Shown here in pieces: positions 14,749-23,398 of a stretch of 64,000 nucleotides of DNA. The position numbers and the translations under genes were made by a program. Numbering within the stretch: the stretch's first letter is position 1; each line of letters begins with the position of its first letter. The notes beneath the pieces were generated by a model. That model had not been told where the DNA came from. It ran no database searches and saw nothing but the letters and a program-made list of their open reading frames with translations. This DNA comes from JANQPX01 sp039197065 (GTDB lineage: Bacteria > Pseudomonadota > Alphaproteobacteria > Geminicoccales > Geminicoccaceae): NCBI GenBank assembly GCA_039197065.1, contig JBCCUL010000016.1:1-64000 (forward strand). The letters run 5' to 3'.

Positions 14749-15693
14749 ATGCGAACTGAAGCCCTCCTCCAAACACAGCGATTTTTTCTGTCCGACGGCG
14801 GCCTGGAAACCTTTATGATCTTTGAGAAGGGGTTCGATCTACCCTGCTTTTCCGCAGCCGTCCTGCTGGATACTGCGGAAGGCCGTGCTGCGCTGACCGC
14901 TTATTTCGAGCGCTACATCGCCTTGGCCCGCGAGACCGGGCGCGGCTTTGTCATGGATGCACCGACCTGGCGCGCTGGCGCCGCTTGGTCTGGCCCGCTC
15001 GGACTTTCGCTTGCCGAAACCCTGGCGACTAACGGTCGTGCCGTCGACTTTGTGGCCGACATTCGTAGGCAATACGAGACCGCCGACTTGCCGATTCTCA
15101 TCAACGGATTGGTCGGGCCCGCCGGAGATGCCTATGCGCCTGGAACGATGCTCGCACCTGAGGATGCGCTCTTGACGCACGCGCCGCAGGTTCATGCCCT
15201 CGGACGGGCCGGCGTCGACATGATCAGCGCCATGACGCTCACCCATGCGAGCGAGGCGACGGGCATCGCGATAGCTGCGAACGAGATCGATGTGCCCGTC
15301 GTGATCGCCTTTACGCTGGAGACCGATGGTCACCTTCCCTCGGGCCAGCCGCTCGACGAGGCGATCGAGGAGGTCGACGAGGCCACGGACGCAGCGCCCG
15401 TCTACTACATGATCAATTGCGCCCATCCCGACCATTTCCGCCCCGTGCTCAAGAGGTTCGAACCCTGGACGTCGCGGATCGGGGGACTGCGGACCAATGC
15501 CTCCCGCCAAAGCCACGCGGAACTGGATGAGTCGGAGACTCTGGATGACGGCGACCCCGAGGAGCTTGGCCAATTGCATGCCGAGCTCTTGGCACTGCTC
15601 CCTAATGTCCGCGTGATTGGCGGTTGCTGCGGTACCGATCACCGGCATGTCGGCTGCATTGCCAGACATGATCAGGCCCAGAAGGCAGCCTAA
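14749..15693 (+). CDS. Homocysteine S-methyltransferase family protein
   Basis: The protein has 314 residues from the ATG at 14749, which has an AAAGGAAA ribosome site; an earlier in-frame start adds 19 residues without a good site. It is a TIM-barrel enzyme of the MmuM/YagD-BHMT type that should transfer a methyl group to homocysteine or a related thiol. The zinc ligands are visible as Cys in NCAHP near 222-226 and the Cys pair in GGCCGTD near 295-301. The N-terminal SDGGLETF motif is also present. The methyl donor cannot be told from the sequence. Divergence from a TetR regulator suggests substrate-induced expression. Confidence 0.85.
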   Translation: MRTEALLQTQRFFLSDGGLETFMIFEKGFDLPCFSAAVLLDTAEGRAALTAYFERYIALARETGRGFVMDAPTWRAGAAWSGPLGLSLAETLATNGRAVDFVADIRRQYETADLPILINGLVGPAGDAYAPGTMLAPEDALLTHAPQVHALGRAGVDMISAMTLTHASEATGIAIAANEIDVPVVIAFTLETDGHLPSGQPLDEAIEEVDEATDAAPVYYMINCAHPDHFRPVLKRFEPWTSRIGGLRTNASRQSHAELDESETLDDGDPEELGQLHAELLALLPNVRVIGGCCGTDHRHVGCIARHDQAQKAA

Positions 15694-15703
15694 ACTCGTT
15701 CGG

Positions 15704-15735
15704 GCCACCAGGCCGAAAGTGATCGGTCTGGTGGC
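15704..15735 (+). terminator. Hairpin after the methyltransferase gene
   Basis: A 12-bp stem with one G-T pair (15704-15715 with 15724-15735, GCCACCAGGCCG) and an 8-nt loop begins 10 bases after the stop codon. No T-tract follows, so it may be a Rho-dependent end or an mRNA-stabilising hairpin. Confidence 0.4.
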
Positions 15736-15956
15736 ACTTCGCCCAAGATCTGCTTAGGTCCGCGTTTCTGCCTCAACACGTGCCTGGCCTAACGGCAAAT
15801 ACTGGCACTTACTCGTCTATCGTCACCTCAAATTGCATGACCGCTTTGCTGTCCTGAGCCGATATGAAAAGCTGTTGAAGTTTTGAATGCTGGGCCATTC
15901 GCCATCGGCAGACTTGACATTCGCTTCGATCTGAGACGTTTCCCTGGCATCCAGGC

Positions 15957-16619
15957 ATGCTTTCGATGATCAGGAGAAATGTGGTGAGTCAGCTCGAAGC
16001 GACCGGCGGTGATGTGGACGCGGAAATCAAAGGCCCAGGCTGGCTGAAAGCGCTCTATCTCTGGACTCTGCGACAGGCGGCATCGCCTTATGCGCTTTGG
16101 ATTCTGGCGCTGGTCGCCTTTGTCGAGAGCTCGTTTTTCCCGATCCCGCCCGATATCCTGTTGATCCCGATGGTGATCGCCATGCGCGATCGGGCCTGGC
16201 TGATTGCCGGCATCTGCATGGTCGCCTCGGTGGCTGGCGGCATGGCCGGCTATGGAATCGGCTATTTTCTTTATGAGAGCGTCGGCCAGGGCATCTTGGA
16301 GTTTTACGGCAAGCTCGAAAAATTTGAATCGTTCCAGGACCTCTACAATGAGTGGGGGGCGTGGATCGTGATGATGGGCGGGCTGACGCCGTTCCCTTAC
16401 AAGGTCATCACCATCGCGAGCGGCGTGACCGGCCTCAATATCGTGACCTTCACCATCTTCTCGATCATCGCGCGCGGCATGCGCTTTTTCTTGATCGCCT
16501 GGCTGCTCTGGAAGTTCGGAGCACCCATTAAGACGTTTATCGAGAAGTATCTCGGCCTTCTGACCATTCTGTTCTTCGTTCTCTTGATCGGCGGCTTTGC
16601 GCTGTTGAAGTTCCTTTGA
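15957..16619 (+). CDS. DedA/YqaA-family inner-membrane protein
   Basis: The protein has 220 residues. After a hydrophilic N-terminus come a membrane-associated segment with the family motif FVESSFFPIPPDILLIP near 57-73 and the GGLTPFPYKVITIASG motif near 141-156, then hydrophobic helices near 80-105, 165-180 and 195-215. The VTT/SNARE-associated (DedA) family includes flippases for undecaprenyl phosphate and phosphatidylethanolamine; YqaA-type members are uncharacterised. The GTG at 15984, with AGGAG upstream, is an alternative start. The next gene, dsbB, follows by 56 bp on the same strand. Confidence 0.88.
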   Translation: MLSMIRRNVVSQLEATGGDVDAEIKGPGWLKALYLWTLRQAASPYALWILALVAFVESSFFPIPPDILLIPMVIAMRDRAWLIAGICMVASVAGGMAGYGIGYFLYESVGQGILEFYGKLEKFESFQDLYNEWGAWIVMMGGLTPFPYKVITIASGVTGLNIVTFTIFSIIARGMRFFLIAWLLWKFGAPIKTFIEKYLGLLTILFFVLLIGGFALLKFL

Positions 16620-16675
16620 GCCCGCCTAGGTTCTGAAAGGGCTCCTACCCAACATCGGAAAAGAACGGACCGCCC

Positions 16676-17185
16676 ATGCCGGCCAGTTTCTACCATCCGA
16701 AGAACGCCTCGCTGCTCCTTCTTCTCGCGGCCCTCGCAATCCTTGCGACCGTGTTCGCATCAGAGCATCTGGGCGGTCTCGAGCCCTGTCAGATGTGCGT
16801 CTGGCAGCGCTGGCCGTTCGCTGTTCTCGCACTCGTCGGCCTGATCGGCGCCTTGTGGCGTCCGAAGATGATGCTGACGCTCGCCTTCCTGACCCTCTTG
16901 GTGAGCATTGGTCTTGCCGGCTATCACGTCGCGGTCGAGCAGGGCTGGCTGGCGCTTCCGTCTGGTTGTGCCGTCGGAACGGATGCCAGTTCCGTCGAGG
17001 AACTGAAGGCCATGCTCAAGGCTGCGAGACCCACCTGCGACCAGGTGAGTTTCACCTTTCTCGGCCTCTCTTTCGCAGGCTGGAACGTGGTCGGCTCGAT
17101 CATCCTCGCCCTCTTCACCCTGATCGTCCTCCTGACCGACCGCGCCACCAGCACCTCCATGGCTGTGGCGCGGCCACATCGTTGA
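16676..17185 (+). CDS. dsbB: Disulfide bond formation protein DsbB
   Basis: The protein has 169 residues and four predicted membrane helices. The first periplasmic pair is C38/C41 (EPCQMC) and the second is C98/C121 (SGCAVG and RPTCDQ), matching the two redox-active pairs of DsbB. It reoxidises DsbA and passes electrons to ubiquinone. No dsbA is in the window. Its last six codons and stop (17165-17185, encoding VARPHR) lie inside an 82-bp dispersed repeat that also occurs at 6428-6510, so the C-terminus may have been extended or replaced by the repeat. Confidence 0.92.
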   Translation: MPASFYHPKNASLLLLLAALAILATVFASEHLGGLEPCQMCVWQRWPFAVLALVGLIGALWRPKMMLTLAFLTLLVSIGLAGYHVAVEQGWLALPSGCAVGTDASSVEELKAMLKAARPTCDQVSFTFLGLSFAGWNVVGSIILALFTLIVLLTDRATSTSMAVARPHR

Positions 17186-17246
17186 CTTTGGGCCGTCATC
17201 GAAGAATGTGCCAGGACTTTCGAAGGTATGCGGATCTTTGTCGGGG
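17165..17246. repeat. 82-bp dispersed repeat with GCG-loop hairpin, copy 4
   Basis: The stem TGTGGC-GCG-GCCACA (17164-17178) is followed by TCGTTGACTTTGGG and a tail with GAAGAATG, GGTATGCGG and TCTTTGTCGGG that matches 6428-6510 along its whole length. It overlaps the last 21 bases of dsbB. Confidence 0.7.
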
Positions 17247-17389
17247 GTTAGCCAAGGTTTACCCTGCCTGAACGCCGACTCCCTGTCAGATTCAGGCAAG
17301 TTCGGCCTGCAGCCGCCGGCTGCCTGGTCGAGGGCGAGAGAATCTGTTAGGGAACGGGGTCTTTCTTGCCCAAACGCCTGTGAATCCTG

Positions 17390-19027
17390 ATGACCGAACG
17401 CCTTTTTATCTACGACACCACGCTGCGCGATGGCGCGCAGATGGAGGGGGTCGACTTTACTGCGGCCGACAAGGTCGCGATCACCGAGATGCTGGACCGC
17501 CTCGGGATCGACTACATCGAGGGCGGCTGGCCAGGCGCCAATCCGACCGACGAGAGCTTCTTCGCGAAGCCGCCGAGCCTTAGCAAGGCAAAGCTCTGCG
17601 CCTTCGGCATGACCAGACGGGCGGGGCGGAGTGCGGCCAACGATCCGGTTCTCGCACCCCTGTTTCAGGCGAAGGCAGATGTGATCACGCTGGTCGGCAA
17701 GACTTCGGCAGGGCAGGTGGAACGGGCTCTCGGGGCGTCGCTCGATGAAAATCTGAAGATGATTGCCGATAGCCTGGAGGAGGCGGGAAAGCGCGCTTCC
17801 GAGGTGATGCTGGACGCCGAGCATTTCTTCGACGGCTTCGAGGCGGATTCCGGCTATGCGCTTGCCTGCCTTGAAGCGGCCATTGGTGCCGGCGCCCGCT
17901 GGGTGGTGCTGTGTGACACCAATGGCGGCCGCTTGCCCCATGAGATTTCCCATGCGGTCGAAAAGGTGCTGTCGGTGGTGCCGTCCGAAAAGCTCGGCAT
18001 TCACACCCATAACGACACCGAAAACGCCGTCGCCAATACTTTGTCCGCGGTGCAGGCCGGAGCCTGCCAGGTGCAGGGGACGCTGAACGGGCTCGGCGAA
18101 CGCTGCGGCAACGCCAATCTGATCACGCTCCTGCCAACCTTGATCCTGAAAATGGGTTACGAGACCGGTGTGAGCGAGGCGAGCCTCACCCAGCTCACCG
18201 AGATTTCCCGTGCGATCGATGAGCGGCTGAACCGCAATCCCGATCGCCACGCCGCGTATATCGGTGAGAATGCCTTCACCCATAAAGCGGGGCTGCACGC
18301 CTCCGCCGTGGCCAAGGATCCGAGCTTTTACGAGCATATGGCGCCGGAGCGCGTCGGTAATCGGCGCACCATCCTGATCTCGAACCAGGCCGGCCGTTCC
18401 AATCTGATGACGCGCCTCGCCGATATCGGCCTCGATGCCACCGTGACGGACGACCAGGCGCGCGACCTTCTGGGCGTGATCAAGGAGCGGGAGGCGAATG
18501 GCTATGCCTATGAGGGCGCCGATGCCAGTTTCGAGCTTCTGGCGAGGCGTTCGCTCGGCGAGATCGGCGACTATTTCAGCCTGATCAGCTTTCGCATCAT
18601 CGACGAACGCCGCTTCAACGCGCGCAACGAGCTGGTGACCATGTCCGAGGCGACCATCAAGGTCGAGGTCGGCGGCGAGACGCGCATGATCGTCGCCGAG
18701 GGCAATGGTCCGGTGAACGCGCTCGATTCGGCGCTCCGCCAGGCGCTCTCGCCGACCTTTCCCGGTTTGGAGCATATGCATCTCGCCGACTATAAGGTGC
18801 GCATATTGACCCCGGATGCCGGTACCGCCGCCGTGACCCGCGTGATCATCGAGAGTGTCGATGAGGGAGGCCAGCGCTGGTCGACGGTCGGGGTGTCCAC
18901 CAACGTGATCGATGCGTCCTACAACGCCTTGCATGACGCCATCACCTACAAGCTCTACGCCGATGGCGAGACCGCAGCGCGGCCGGGCTCGATGACCATG
19001 GGCGAGGTGACGTTCCTTGGAAGGTGA
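17390..19027 (+). CDS. cimA: Citramalate synthase
   Basis: The protein has 545 residues. It condenses pyruvate with acetyl-CoA to (R)-citramalate, the first step of the pyruvate route to isoleucine. It belongs to the LeuA/HMGL TIM-barrel family: the catalytic TTLRDGAQMEG lies near 10-20, metal ligands in HTHND near 205-209 and GLGERCGNANL near 232-242. A C-terminal LeuA dimer/regulatory domain covers about 400-530. The length and the GAQMEG motif fit the CimA class rather than 2-isopropylmalate synthase (GEQ/SPG motifs). Its end overlaps the trmJ homologue by 11 bases. Confidence 0.9.
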   Translation: MTERLFIYDTTLRDGAQMEGVDFTAADKVAITEMLDRLGIDYIEGGWPGANPTDESFFAKPPSLSKAKLCAFGMTRRAGRSAANDPVLAPLFQAKADVITLVGKTSAGQVERALGASLDENLKMIADSLEEAGKRASEVMLDAEHFFDGFEADSGYALACLEAAIGAGARWVVLCDTNGGRLPHEISHAVEKVLSVVPSEKLGIHTHNDTENAVANTLSAVQAGACQVQGTLNGLGERCGNANLITLLPTLILKMGYETGVSEASLTQLTEISRAIDERLNRNPDRHAAYIGENAFTHKAGLHASAVAKDPSFYEHMAPERVGNRRTILISNQAGRSNLMTRLADIGLDATVTDDQARDLLGVIKEREANGYAYEGADASFELLARRSLGEIGDYFSLISFRIIDERRFNARNELVTMSEATIKVEVGGETRMIVAEGNGPVNALDSALRQALSPTFPGLEHMHLADYKVRILTPDAGTAAVTRVIIESVDEGGQRWSTVGVSTNVIDASYNALHDAITYKLYADGETAARPGSMTMGEVTFLGR

Positions 19028-19793
19028 GGGCTACAAGGCGGCGCCGATCGAGGGGCTGGAGCCGGCGCCTGCGGTCATTTTGGTGGGCACGCAGCTCGGT
19101 GAGAACATCGGCACGACAGCGCGCGCCATGCTTAATTTCGGGCTCTACGATCTCCGTCTGGTGCGCCCGAAATGCGGCTGGCCGAGCATCAAGGCACTGA
19201 AGGCGTGCTCAGGCGCTACGGAAGTGCTCAACGCTGCCCGTCTGTTCGATAGCGTCGAGGAGGCAAGCGCCGATCTCCGTCTGGTCTTGGCCACCACCGC
19301 GAGGCCGCGCGATCTGCCGAAACCCGTGGTAACCGCAGCCGAGGCCGGGCAAAGGCTCAGGCAGAGCATGTCGTCGGGCCAGGCCGCCGGAGTCCTGTTC
19401 GGTCCGGAGCGCACAGGGCTAAGCAATGACGATCTGATCTATGCCGATGCCGTGCTGACCGTGCCGCTAAACCCGGGCTACAGTTCCCTCAACCTGGCCC
19501 AGGCGGTGCTGCTGATCGCCTATGAGTGGTTTCAGGCAGGCGGGCCGGACCATCCGACGTCGAGCACCGTCTCGGAACGTCGTCCCGCGACCAAGGGCGA
19601 GCTTTCCGGCCTGCTCGATCACATGACCGAAGAGCTCGACCGGACGGATTTTTTCCGAACGCCGGAGCGGCGCCAGAGCATGCTGAAGACCATCAAGGTC
19701 GTCATACAGCGGGCGGGATTGCGCGAGCCGGACGTGCATTTGCTGCGCGGCATGATCAAGGCGCTGGCGCGAGGCAACCGCAGTCTCGGATAG
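19017..19793 (+). CDS. trmJ: TrmJ-like tRNA/rRNA 2'-O-methyltransferase
   Basis: The protein has 258 residues and a TTG start inside the last codons of cimA, with an 11-base overlap. It is a SPOUT methyltransferase: LVGTQLGENIGTTARAMLNFGL near 24-45 is motif 1, FGPERTGLSNDDL near 130-142 is motif 2 and VPLNPGYSSLNLAQAV near 150-165 is motif 3. TrmJ methylates the 2'-O of nucleotide 32 in several tRNAs. The C-terminal 80 residues fit the TrmJ dimerisation extension. The exact start is uncertain because no ATG is available nearby. Confidence 0.88.
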   Translation: MEGEGYKAAPIEGLEPAPAVILVGTQLGENIGTTARAMLNFGLYDLRLVRPKCGWPSIKALKACSGATEVLNAARLFDSVEEASADLRLVLATTARPRDLPKPVVTAAEAGQRLRQSMSSGQAAGVLFGPERTGLSNDDLIYADAVLTVPLNPGYSSLNLAQAVLLIAYEWFQAGGPDHPTSSTVSERRPATKGELSGLLDHMTEELDRTDFFRTPERRQSMLKTIKVVIQRAGLREPDVHLLRGMIKALARGNRSLG

Positions 19794-19956
19794 ATTTTTC
19801 TCAAGATCGTTAACCCTTCATTAACCCTGCGGCGTCATCATGGCGGCGTGGATGTATGAATGGTTGCGAGACGATGATCATTGGGTTGGTAGGCCTCGAT
19901 AGGCACGCTGCGTTTGCAGGCCCCTGGGGCCGGGCCGGGCACTGCGGCGGTGCTCG

Positions 19957-21888
19957 ATGAGCCGCCGGCGCAGTTGGGCAGATTTGCGAGGACGCCTGAA
20001 ACGGCAGGCACCGGATTCTCCGCCGGCTGGCGAGGAGGCCAATAGCGCCCAGCCACCATTGGCCGATACAGCTTTGGAAGCTGAGCACAGCGCGATCGAT
20101 GGACCATCGCCAGCGGCGGTTGAAACGACGCCGGCGGATAATCTGTCGGCGGCGGCCTTGGAGGTCGTCGGCTCAGAGGAAGACCAGCTCTCTGAGGCGT
20201 CTTGCGAGACCATTGACGAGCAGGAGATGAGTGACCCTCCTTCTGATCCGGCCGTCATCTCCTCCAATCTGGAAGAAGATCTAGGCGCGGATTCAGGCGT
20301 TGATTCCTTGGAGAAAAGGCTGCTTGGCCATGTGATCTCAGTGTCCGGCTCGGTCGTTTGGGGAATGTTCGAGCAGGGCTTGAACCACCCCGTTGAAATC
20401 GGCGCCATCGTGCGTTTGGAGGCGGCGTCGGGACGAAGTTTCGGTGTCGTCACCAGCTTGAAGCGCGACGGCAGGCGTTCGGGTGACGATCAGCGCATGG
20501 TCGAAGTCAGACTGCTCGGCGAGGTGCTGACGGGGACCACGAGATTTCAATGCGGCGTCTCGCAGCATCCGGCCCTCGATAGCCCGATCTATCTGGCAGA
20601 TCGTTCCGAATTGTCGCTGATCTACCGTCAGCCGGATGCCTCCACGGTTAGGCTCGGTTCGCTGCGCCAGGCTGACGGCCTGCCGGCCTATGCCGTTACA
20701 GATCAGCTGCTTGGCAAGCATTTCGCTGTGCTTGGCACGACAGGCGCCGGCAAAAGCTGTGCGGTCACCGTGATTCTCAAAGCTATTCTCGAGGCCAATC
20801 CGTTTGGCCATATCATCATGCTCGATCCGCATAACGAGTATGCGCAGGCGTTCGGTTCGTCGGCCGAAACGCTCAACCCGCAGACCCTGAAGCTGCCCTA
20901 TTGGCTGTTGAACTTCGAAGAGATTTCCGAGGTTCTGGTCAACAAGGAATCTGCCGAGAGCGCCTATGTGGAAGCGGCGATCCTGAGAGATGCCATCCTG
21001 CGTGCGCGCAAGCAGGCGTTCGGCCTCGAGAACGACAGCGAGCACATCACCGTCGACACGCCCTCGCCCTACCGCTTGTCCGATCTGGTGACCATCATCA
21101 AGGAAGATATGGGCGCCTTCAATCGCGCCGATCAGGTTGCATCCTTTCAGCATCTGATCTCACGCATCGAGCGCGTCGCGGCTGATCGGCGTTTTGGCTT
21201 CATGTTCTCCAGCTTCATGGTCAAGGACACCATGCGCCAAGTGCTGTCCTCGATCCTGCGCATACCCGTTGCCAGCAAGCCGGTCACCATCATCGATCTT
21301 TCGGGCATGCCGTCCGAGATCGTCGATGTCGTTGTGTCCGTGCTCTGCCGCCTCGTCTTCGAATTCGTGCTCTGGACGGACCGCTCCAAAGCGCCGCCGA
21401 TTCTCATGGTCTGCGAGGAGGCGCACCGCTACGTACCGCGCGATGACGACAATGCCTTCGCGCCGACCAAACGCGCGATCTCGCGTATCGCCAAGGAGGG
21501 GCGGAAATATGGTCTGTCGCTCGGCCTGGTGACCCAGCGGCCGGCCGAGCTTTCGGTCAGCAGCCTTTCGCAATGCAACACGATTTTTGCGCTTCGACTG
21601 GGTAATGAGCATGATCTGAAATTCGTGCAGCATGCGATCCCTGATGGATCAAGATGGCTGACCGAGACCATGCCGGCCCTCAATACCCGTGAGGCCGTGG
21701 TGATCGGCGCTGGCGTTTCGGTGCCGATGCATATCCGTTTTGACGAACTCCCGGCCGACCACCGCCCGGCAAGCACCACGCCGCCCTTCTCAAGCTCCTG
21801 GCAGAAAGACTTCGATGACTCCGATCTCATCGATCTGACCATTCATCGCTGGCGCTACCAGATGCGTGACGACCCAGCGGCCAGCTAG
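19957..21888 (+). CDS. HerA-like ATPase (DUF87 domain)
   Basis: The protein has 643 residues. The first ~110 are acidic, Ser/Ala/Glu-rich and probably disordered. A HAS-barrel-like beta region follows (about 120-250). The FtsK/HerA ATPase core has Walker A GTTGAGKS near 261-268, the LDPHNEY segment near 289-295, Walker B with catalytic acidic residues in MVCEEAHRY near 483-491 and the TQRPAEL arginine-finger region near 526-532. Archaeal HerA is a hexameric DNA translocase working with NurA; bacterial homologues also occur in antiphage systems (SIR2-HerA, DUF4297-HerA). No nuclease or SIR2 partner is adjacent here. The role is unknown, probably housekeeping given the neighbours. Confidence 0.85.
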   Translation: MSRRRSWADLRGRLKRQAPDSPPAGEEANSAQPPLADTALEAEHSAIDGPSPAAVETTPADNLSAAALEVVGSEEDQLSEASCETIDEQEMSDPPSDPAVISSNLEEDLGADSGVDSLEKRLLGHVISVSGSVVWGMFEQGLNHPVEIGAIVRLEAASGRSFGVVTSLKRDGRRSGDDQRMVEVRLLGEVLTGTTRFQCGVSQHPALDSPIYLADRSELSLIYRQPDASTVRLGSLRQADGLPAYAVTDQLLGKHFAVLGTTGAGKSCAVTVILKAILEANPFGHIIMLDPHNEYAQAFGSSAETLNPQTLKLPYWLLNFEEISEVLVNKESAESAYVEAAILRDAILRARKQAFGLENDSEHITVDTPSPYRLSDLVTIIKEDMGAFNRADQVASFQHLISRIERVAADRRFGFMFSSFMVKDTMRQVLSSILRIPVASKPVTIIDLSGMPSEIVDVVVSVLCRLVFEFVLWTDRSKAPPILMVCEEAHRYVPRDDDNAFAPTKRAISRIAKEGRKYGLSLGLVTQRPAELSVSSLSQCNTIFALRLGNEHDLKFVQHAIPDGSRWLTETMPALNTREAVVIGAGVSVPMHIRFDELPADHRPASTTPPFSSSWQKDFDDSDLIDLTIHRWRYQMRDDPAAS

Positions 21889-22066
21889 TGGTATGACCAC
21901 ATCATCAACATCAGGCCGCTCTCGCCAAGACGGAGGGTATGCGGTCATTCTTTAAAGGCCGATGGAGGAGGGGCTCTATTTCGAGCGTCATCTGGTCACC
22001 GTATCGGGGCTTCGTCGACCTTCGTTATGGATGGCTGCATTCCGCCAAATTTCTCGCCGAATTGCT

Positions 22067-22094
22067 TTGACAATCCGTTCAGTTTCTCTATAAC
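22067..22094 (+). promoter_or_regulatory. Sigma-70-type promoter of rpsD
   Basis: A TTGACA -35 box (22067-22072), a 16-nt spacer and a TATAAC -10 box (22089-22094) lie 72 bp before the rpsD ATG. This is the best consensus promoter in the window. Confidence 0.65.
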
Positions 22095-22165
22095 CAAATG
22101 CGTCCGAGCGGTATGCCCTGCATGCCGCCGTTTGTGTTGTCGTCGTAAAAACTGATCAGGTCAGC

Positions 22166-22780
22166 ATGTCCAAACGCATTGCAGCGAAGAGCAAGATTTG
22201 CCGCCGTCTCGGTGTCAACCTTTGGGGCCGGGCGAAAAATCCGATCGTCAAGAAAGACTATCCGCCGGGTGAGCATGGCTCAAAGCGTCGTAAAGTCTCG
22301 GATTATGGTGCGCAGCTCGCTGCCAAGCAGAAGCTTCGCGGCTATTACGGCAACATCACCGAGAAGCAGTTCCGCCGTGTCTATCAGGAAGCCTCCAGGC
22401 GTCGCGGCGATACCGCTGAGAACATGATCGGCCTGCTCGAGCAGCGTCTCGATATCGTGATTTTCCGGCTGAACTTCGTGCCCACGGTCTTTGCCGCGCG
22501 CCAGTTCTGCAATCACGGCCATGTCCTGGTGAACGGTCGCCGGGTGACCATCCCGAGCTATACCGTGCGCGAGGGCGACGTCATCGAGGTGCGTGAAAAG
22601 TCCAAGACCATGGAATTGGTGCTTGGCACAATCCAGCAGCCCGAGCGGGACGTGCCGGACTATCTCACCGTTGACCATAAGGCACTCAAGGGAACCTACG
22701 TGCGCGTGCCGAAGCTCGCCGACGTGCCTTATCCGGTGCAGATGGAGCCCAATCTGGTCATCGAGTATTACTCACGCTGA
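22166..22780 (+). CDS. rpsD: 30S ribosomal protein S4
   Basis: The protein has 204 residues, the usual length. It binds the 5' domain of 16S rRNA early in 30S assembly. The N-terminal KICRRLGVNLWGR and the S4 RNA-binding domain at about 94-155 (EQRLDIVIFRLNFVPTVFAARQF, then GHVLVNGRRV) are clear. As in many alphaproteobacteria it stands alone and not in the alpha operon with rpsK and rpoA. It has its own promoter (22067-22094) and terminator (22819-22847). Confidence 0.98.
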   Translation: MSKRIAAKSKICRRLGVNLWGRAKNPIVKKDYPPGEHGSKRRKVSDYGAQLAAKQKLRGYYGNITEKQFRRVYQEASRRRGDTAENMIGLLEQRLDIVIFRLNFVPTVFAARQFCNHGHVLVNGRRVTIPSYTVREGDVIEVREKSKTMELVLGTIQQPERDVPDYLTVDHKALKGTYVRVPKLADVPYPVQMEPNLVIEYYSR

Positions 22781-22818
22781 CCAACAAGCTGCCTTCTTGT
22801 TCTCAGTTTAGGAGAAGG

Positions 22819-22847
22819 GGTGCGATTGTTCGCACCTCTTTTTCTTT
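22819..22847 (+). terminator. Rho-independent terminator of rpsD
   Basis: A 7-bp stem (22819-22825 GGTGCGA with 22830-22836) with a 4-nt loop is followed by TCTTTTTCTTT. It lies 38 nt after the rpsD stop and 14 nt before the next start codon. Confidence 0.8.
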
Positions 22848-22860
22848 GGGTTGATCGGTC

Positions 22861-23340
22861 ATGATCCAGCAGGCCAAGCCTCATGATGTCGGTGACATAA
22901 AGCGGATCGCCCAAGCGGCCTATCACGCTTATGTGGTACGGTTGGGCAAGCCGCCTGCGCCGATGGTCGCTGATTTCGCCGTTCATATCGACCGTGACTG
23001 GGTCATCGTCTTCGAGCAGGATGGTCATGTCAGAGGATATGCGATCCTGGTGACGAGCGGGCAGGGCGTCCTTCTCGACAACATCGCGGTTGATCCCGCG
23101 TCCCAGCGCTCAGGGATCGGCGATGCCCTGGTCCGCGCGGTCGAACGGCGGGCCATTGAGCTGGGGCATGAAGCCCTGGACCTCTACACCAACGTCGTCA
23201 TGGCCGACAATATTCGCTGGTATCAGAAGCTTGGCTTCAGCGAGACCAAGCGCATCGAAGAAGCGGGCTTTCGCCGTGTCTATATGCGGAAGATGCTAGG
23301 CACGAAAGATGAAGCCCGATCCGACAGGTCAGACCCGTAG
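22861..23340 (+). CDS. GNAT-family N-acetyltransferase
   Basis: The protein has 159 residues. The acetyl-CoA-binding motif A is VDPASQRSGIGDALV at about 79-93 (RxxGxG type), followed by the typical ERRAIELGHEALDLYTNVVMADNIRWYQKLGF run near 98-129, which is the second half of the GNAT fold. The substrate is not predictable. The start ATG at 22861 directly follows the rpsD terminator. The gene converges on grxD, leaving 56 bp between the stops. Confidence 0.88.
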   Translation: MIQQAKPHDVGDIKRIAQAAYHAYVVRLGKPPAPMVADFAVHIDRDWVIVFEQDGHVRGYAILVTSGQGVLLDNIAVDPASQRSGIGDALVRAVERRAIELGHEALDLYTNVVMADNIRWYQKLGFSETKRIEEAGFRRVYMRKMLGTKDEARSDRSDP

Positions 23341-23381
23341 AAGATCAGCCTTCTTGAAGAGGCAGCAGCTCTTAACTTGCG

Positions 23382-23398
23382 GACTGGCCGAGCCAGTC
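23382..23398. terminator. Hairpin between the convergent GNAT and grxD genes
   Basis: A 7-bp stem GACTGGC/GCCAGTC with a CGA triloop overlaps the grxD stop codon. It is placed where a bidirectional terminator would be expected but lacks T-tracts. Confidence 0.3.

Noticed and set aside
16760..18934. Long minus-strand open frame across dsbB and cimA
   Set aside because: It spans two clearly identified plus-strand genes and an intergenic repeat, which is only possible for a shadow frame in high-GC DNA.
19957..21888. Antiphage HerA system
   Set aside because: No SIR2, DUF4297 or nuclease gene is adjacent, and the neighbours are housekeeping genes.
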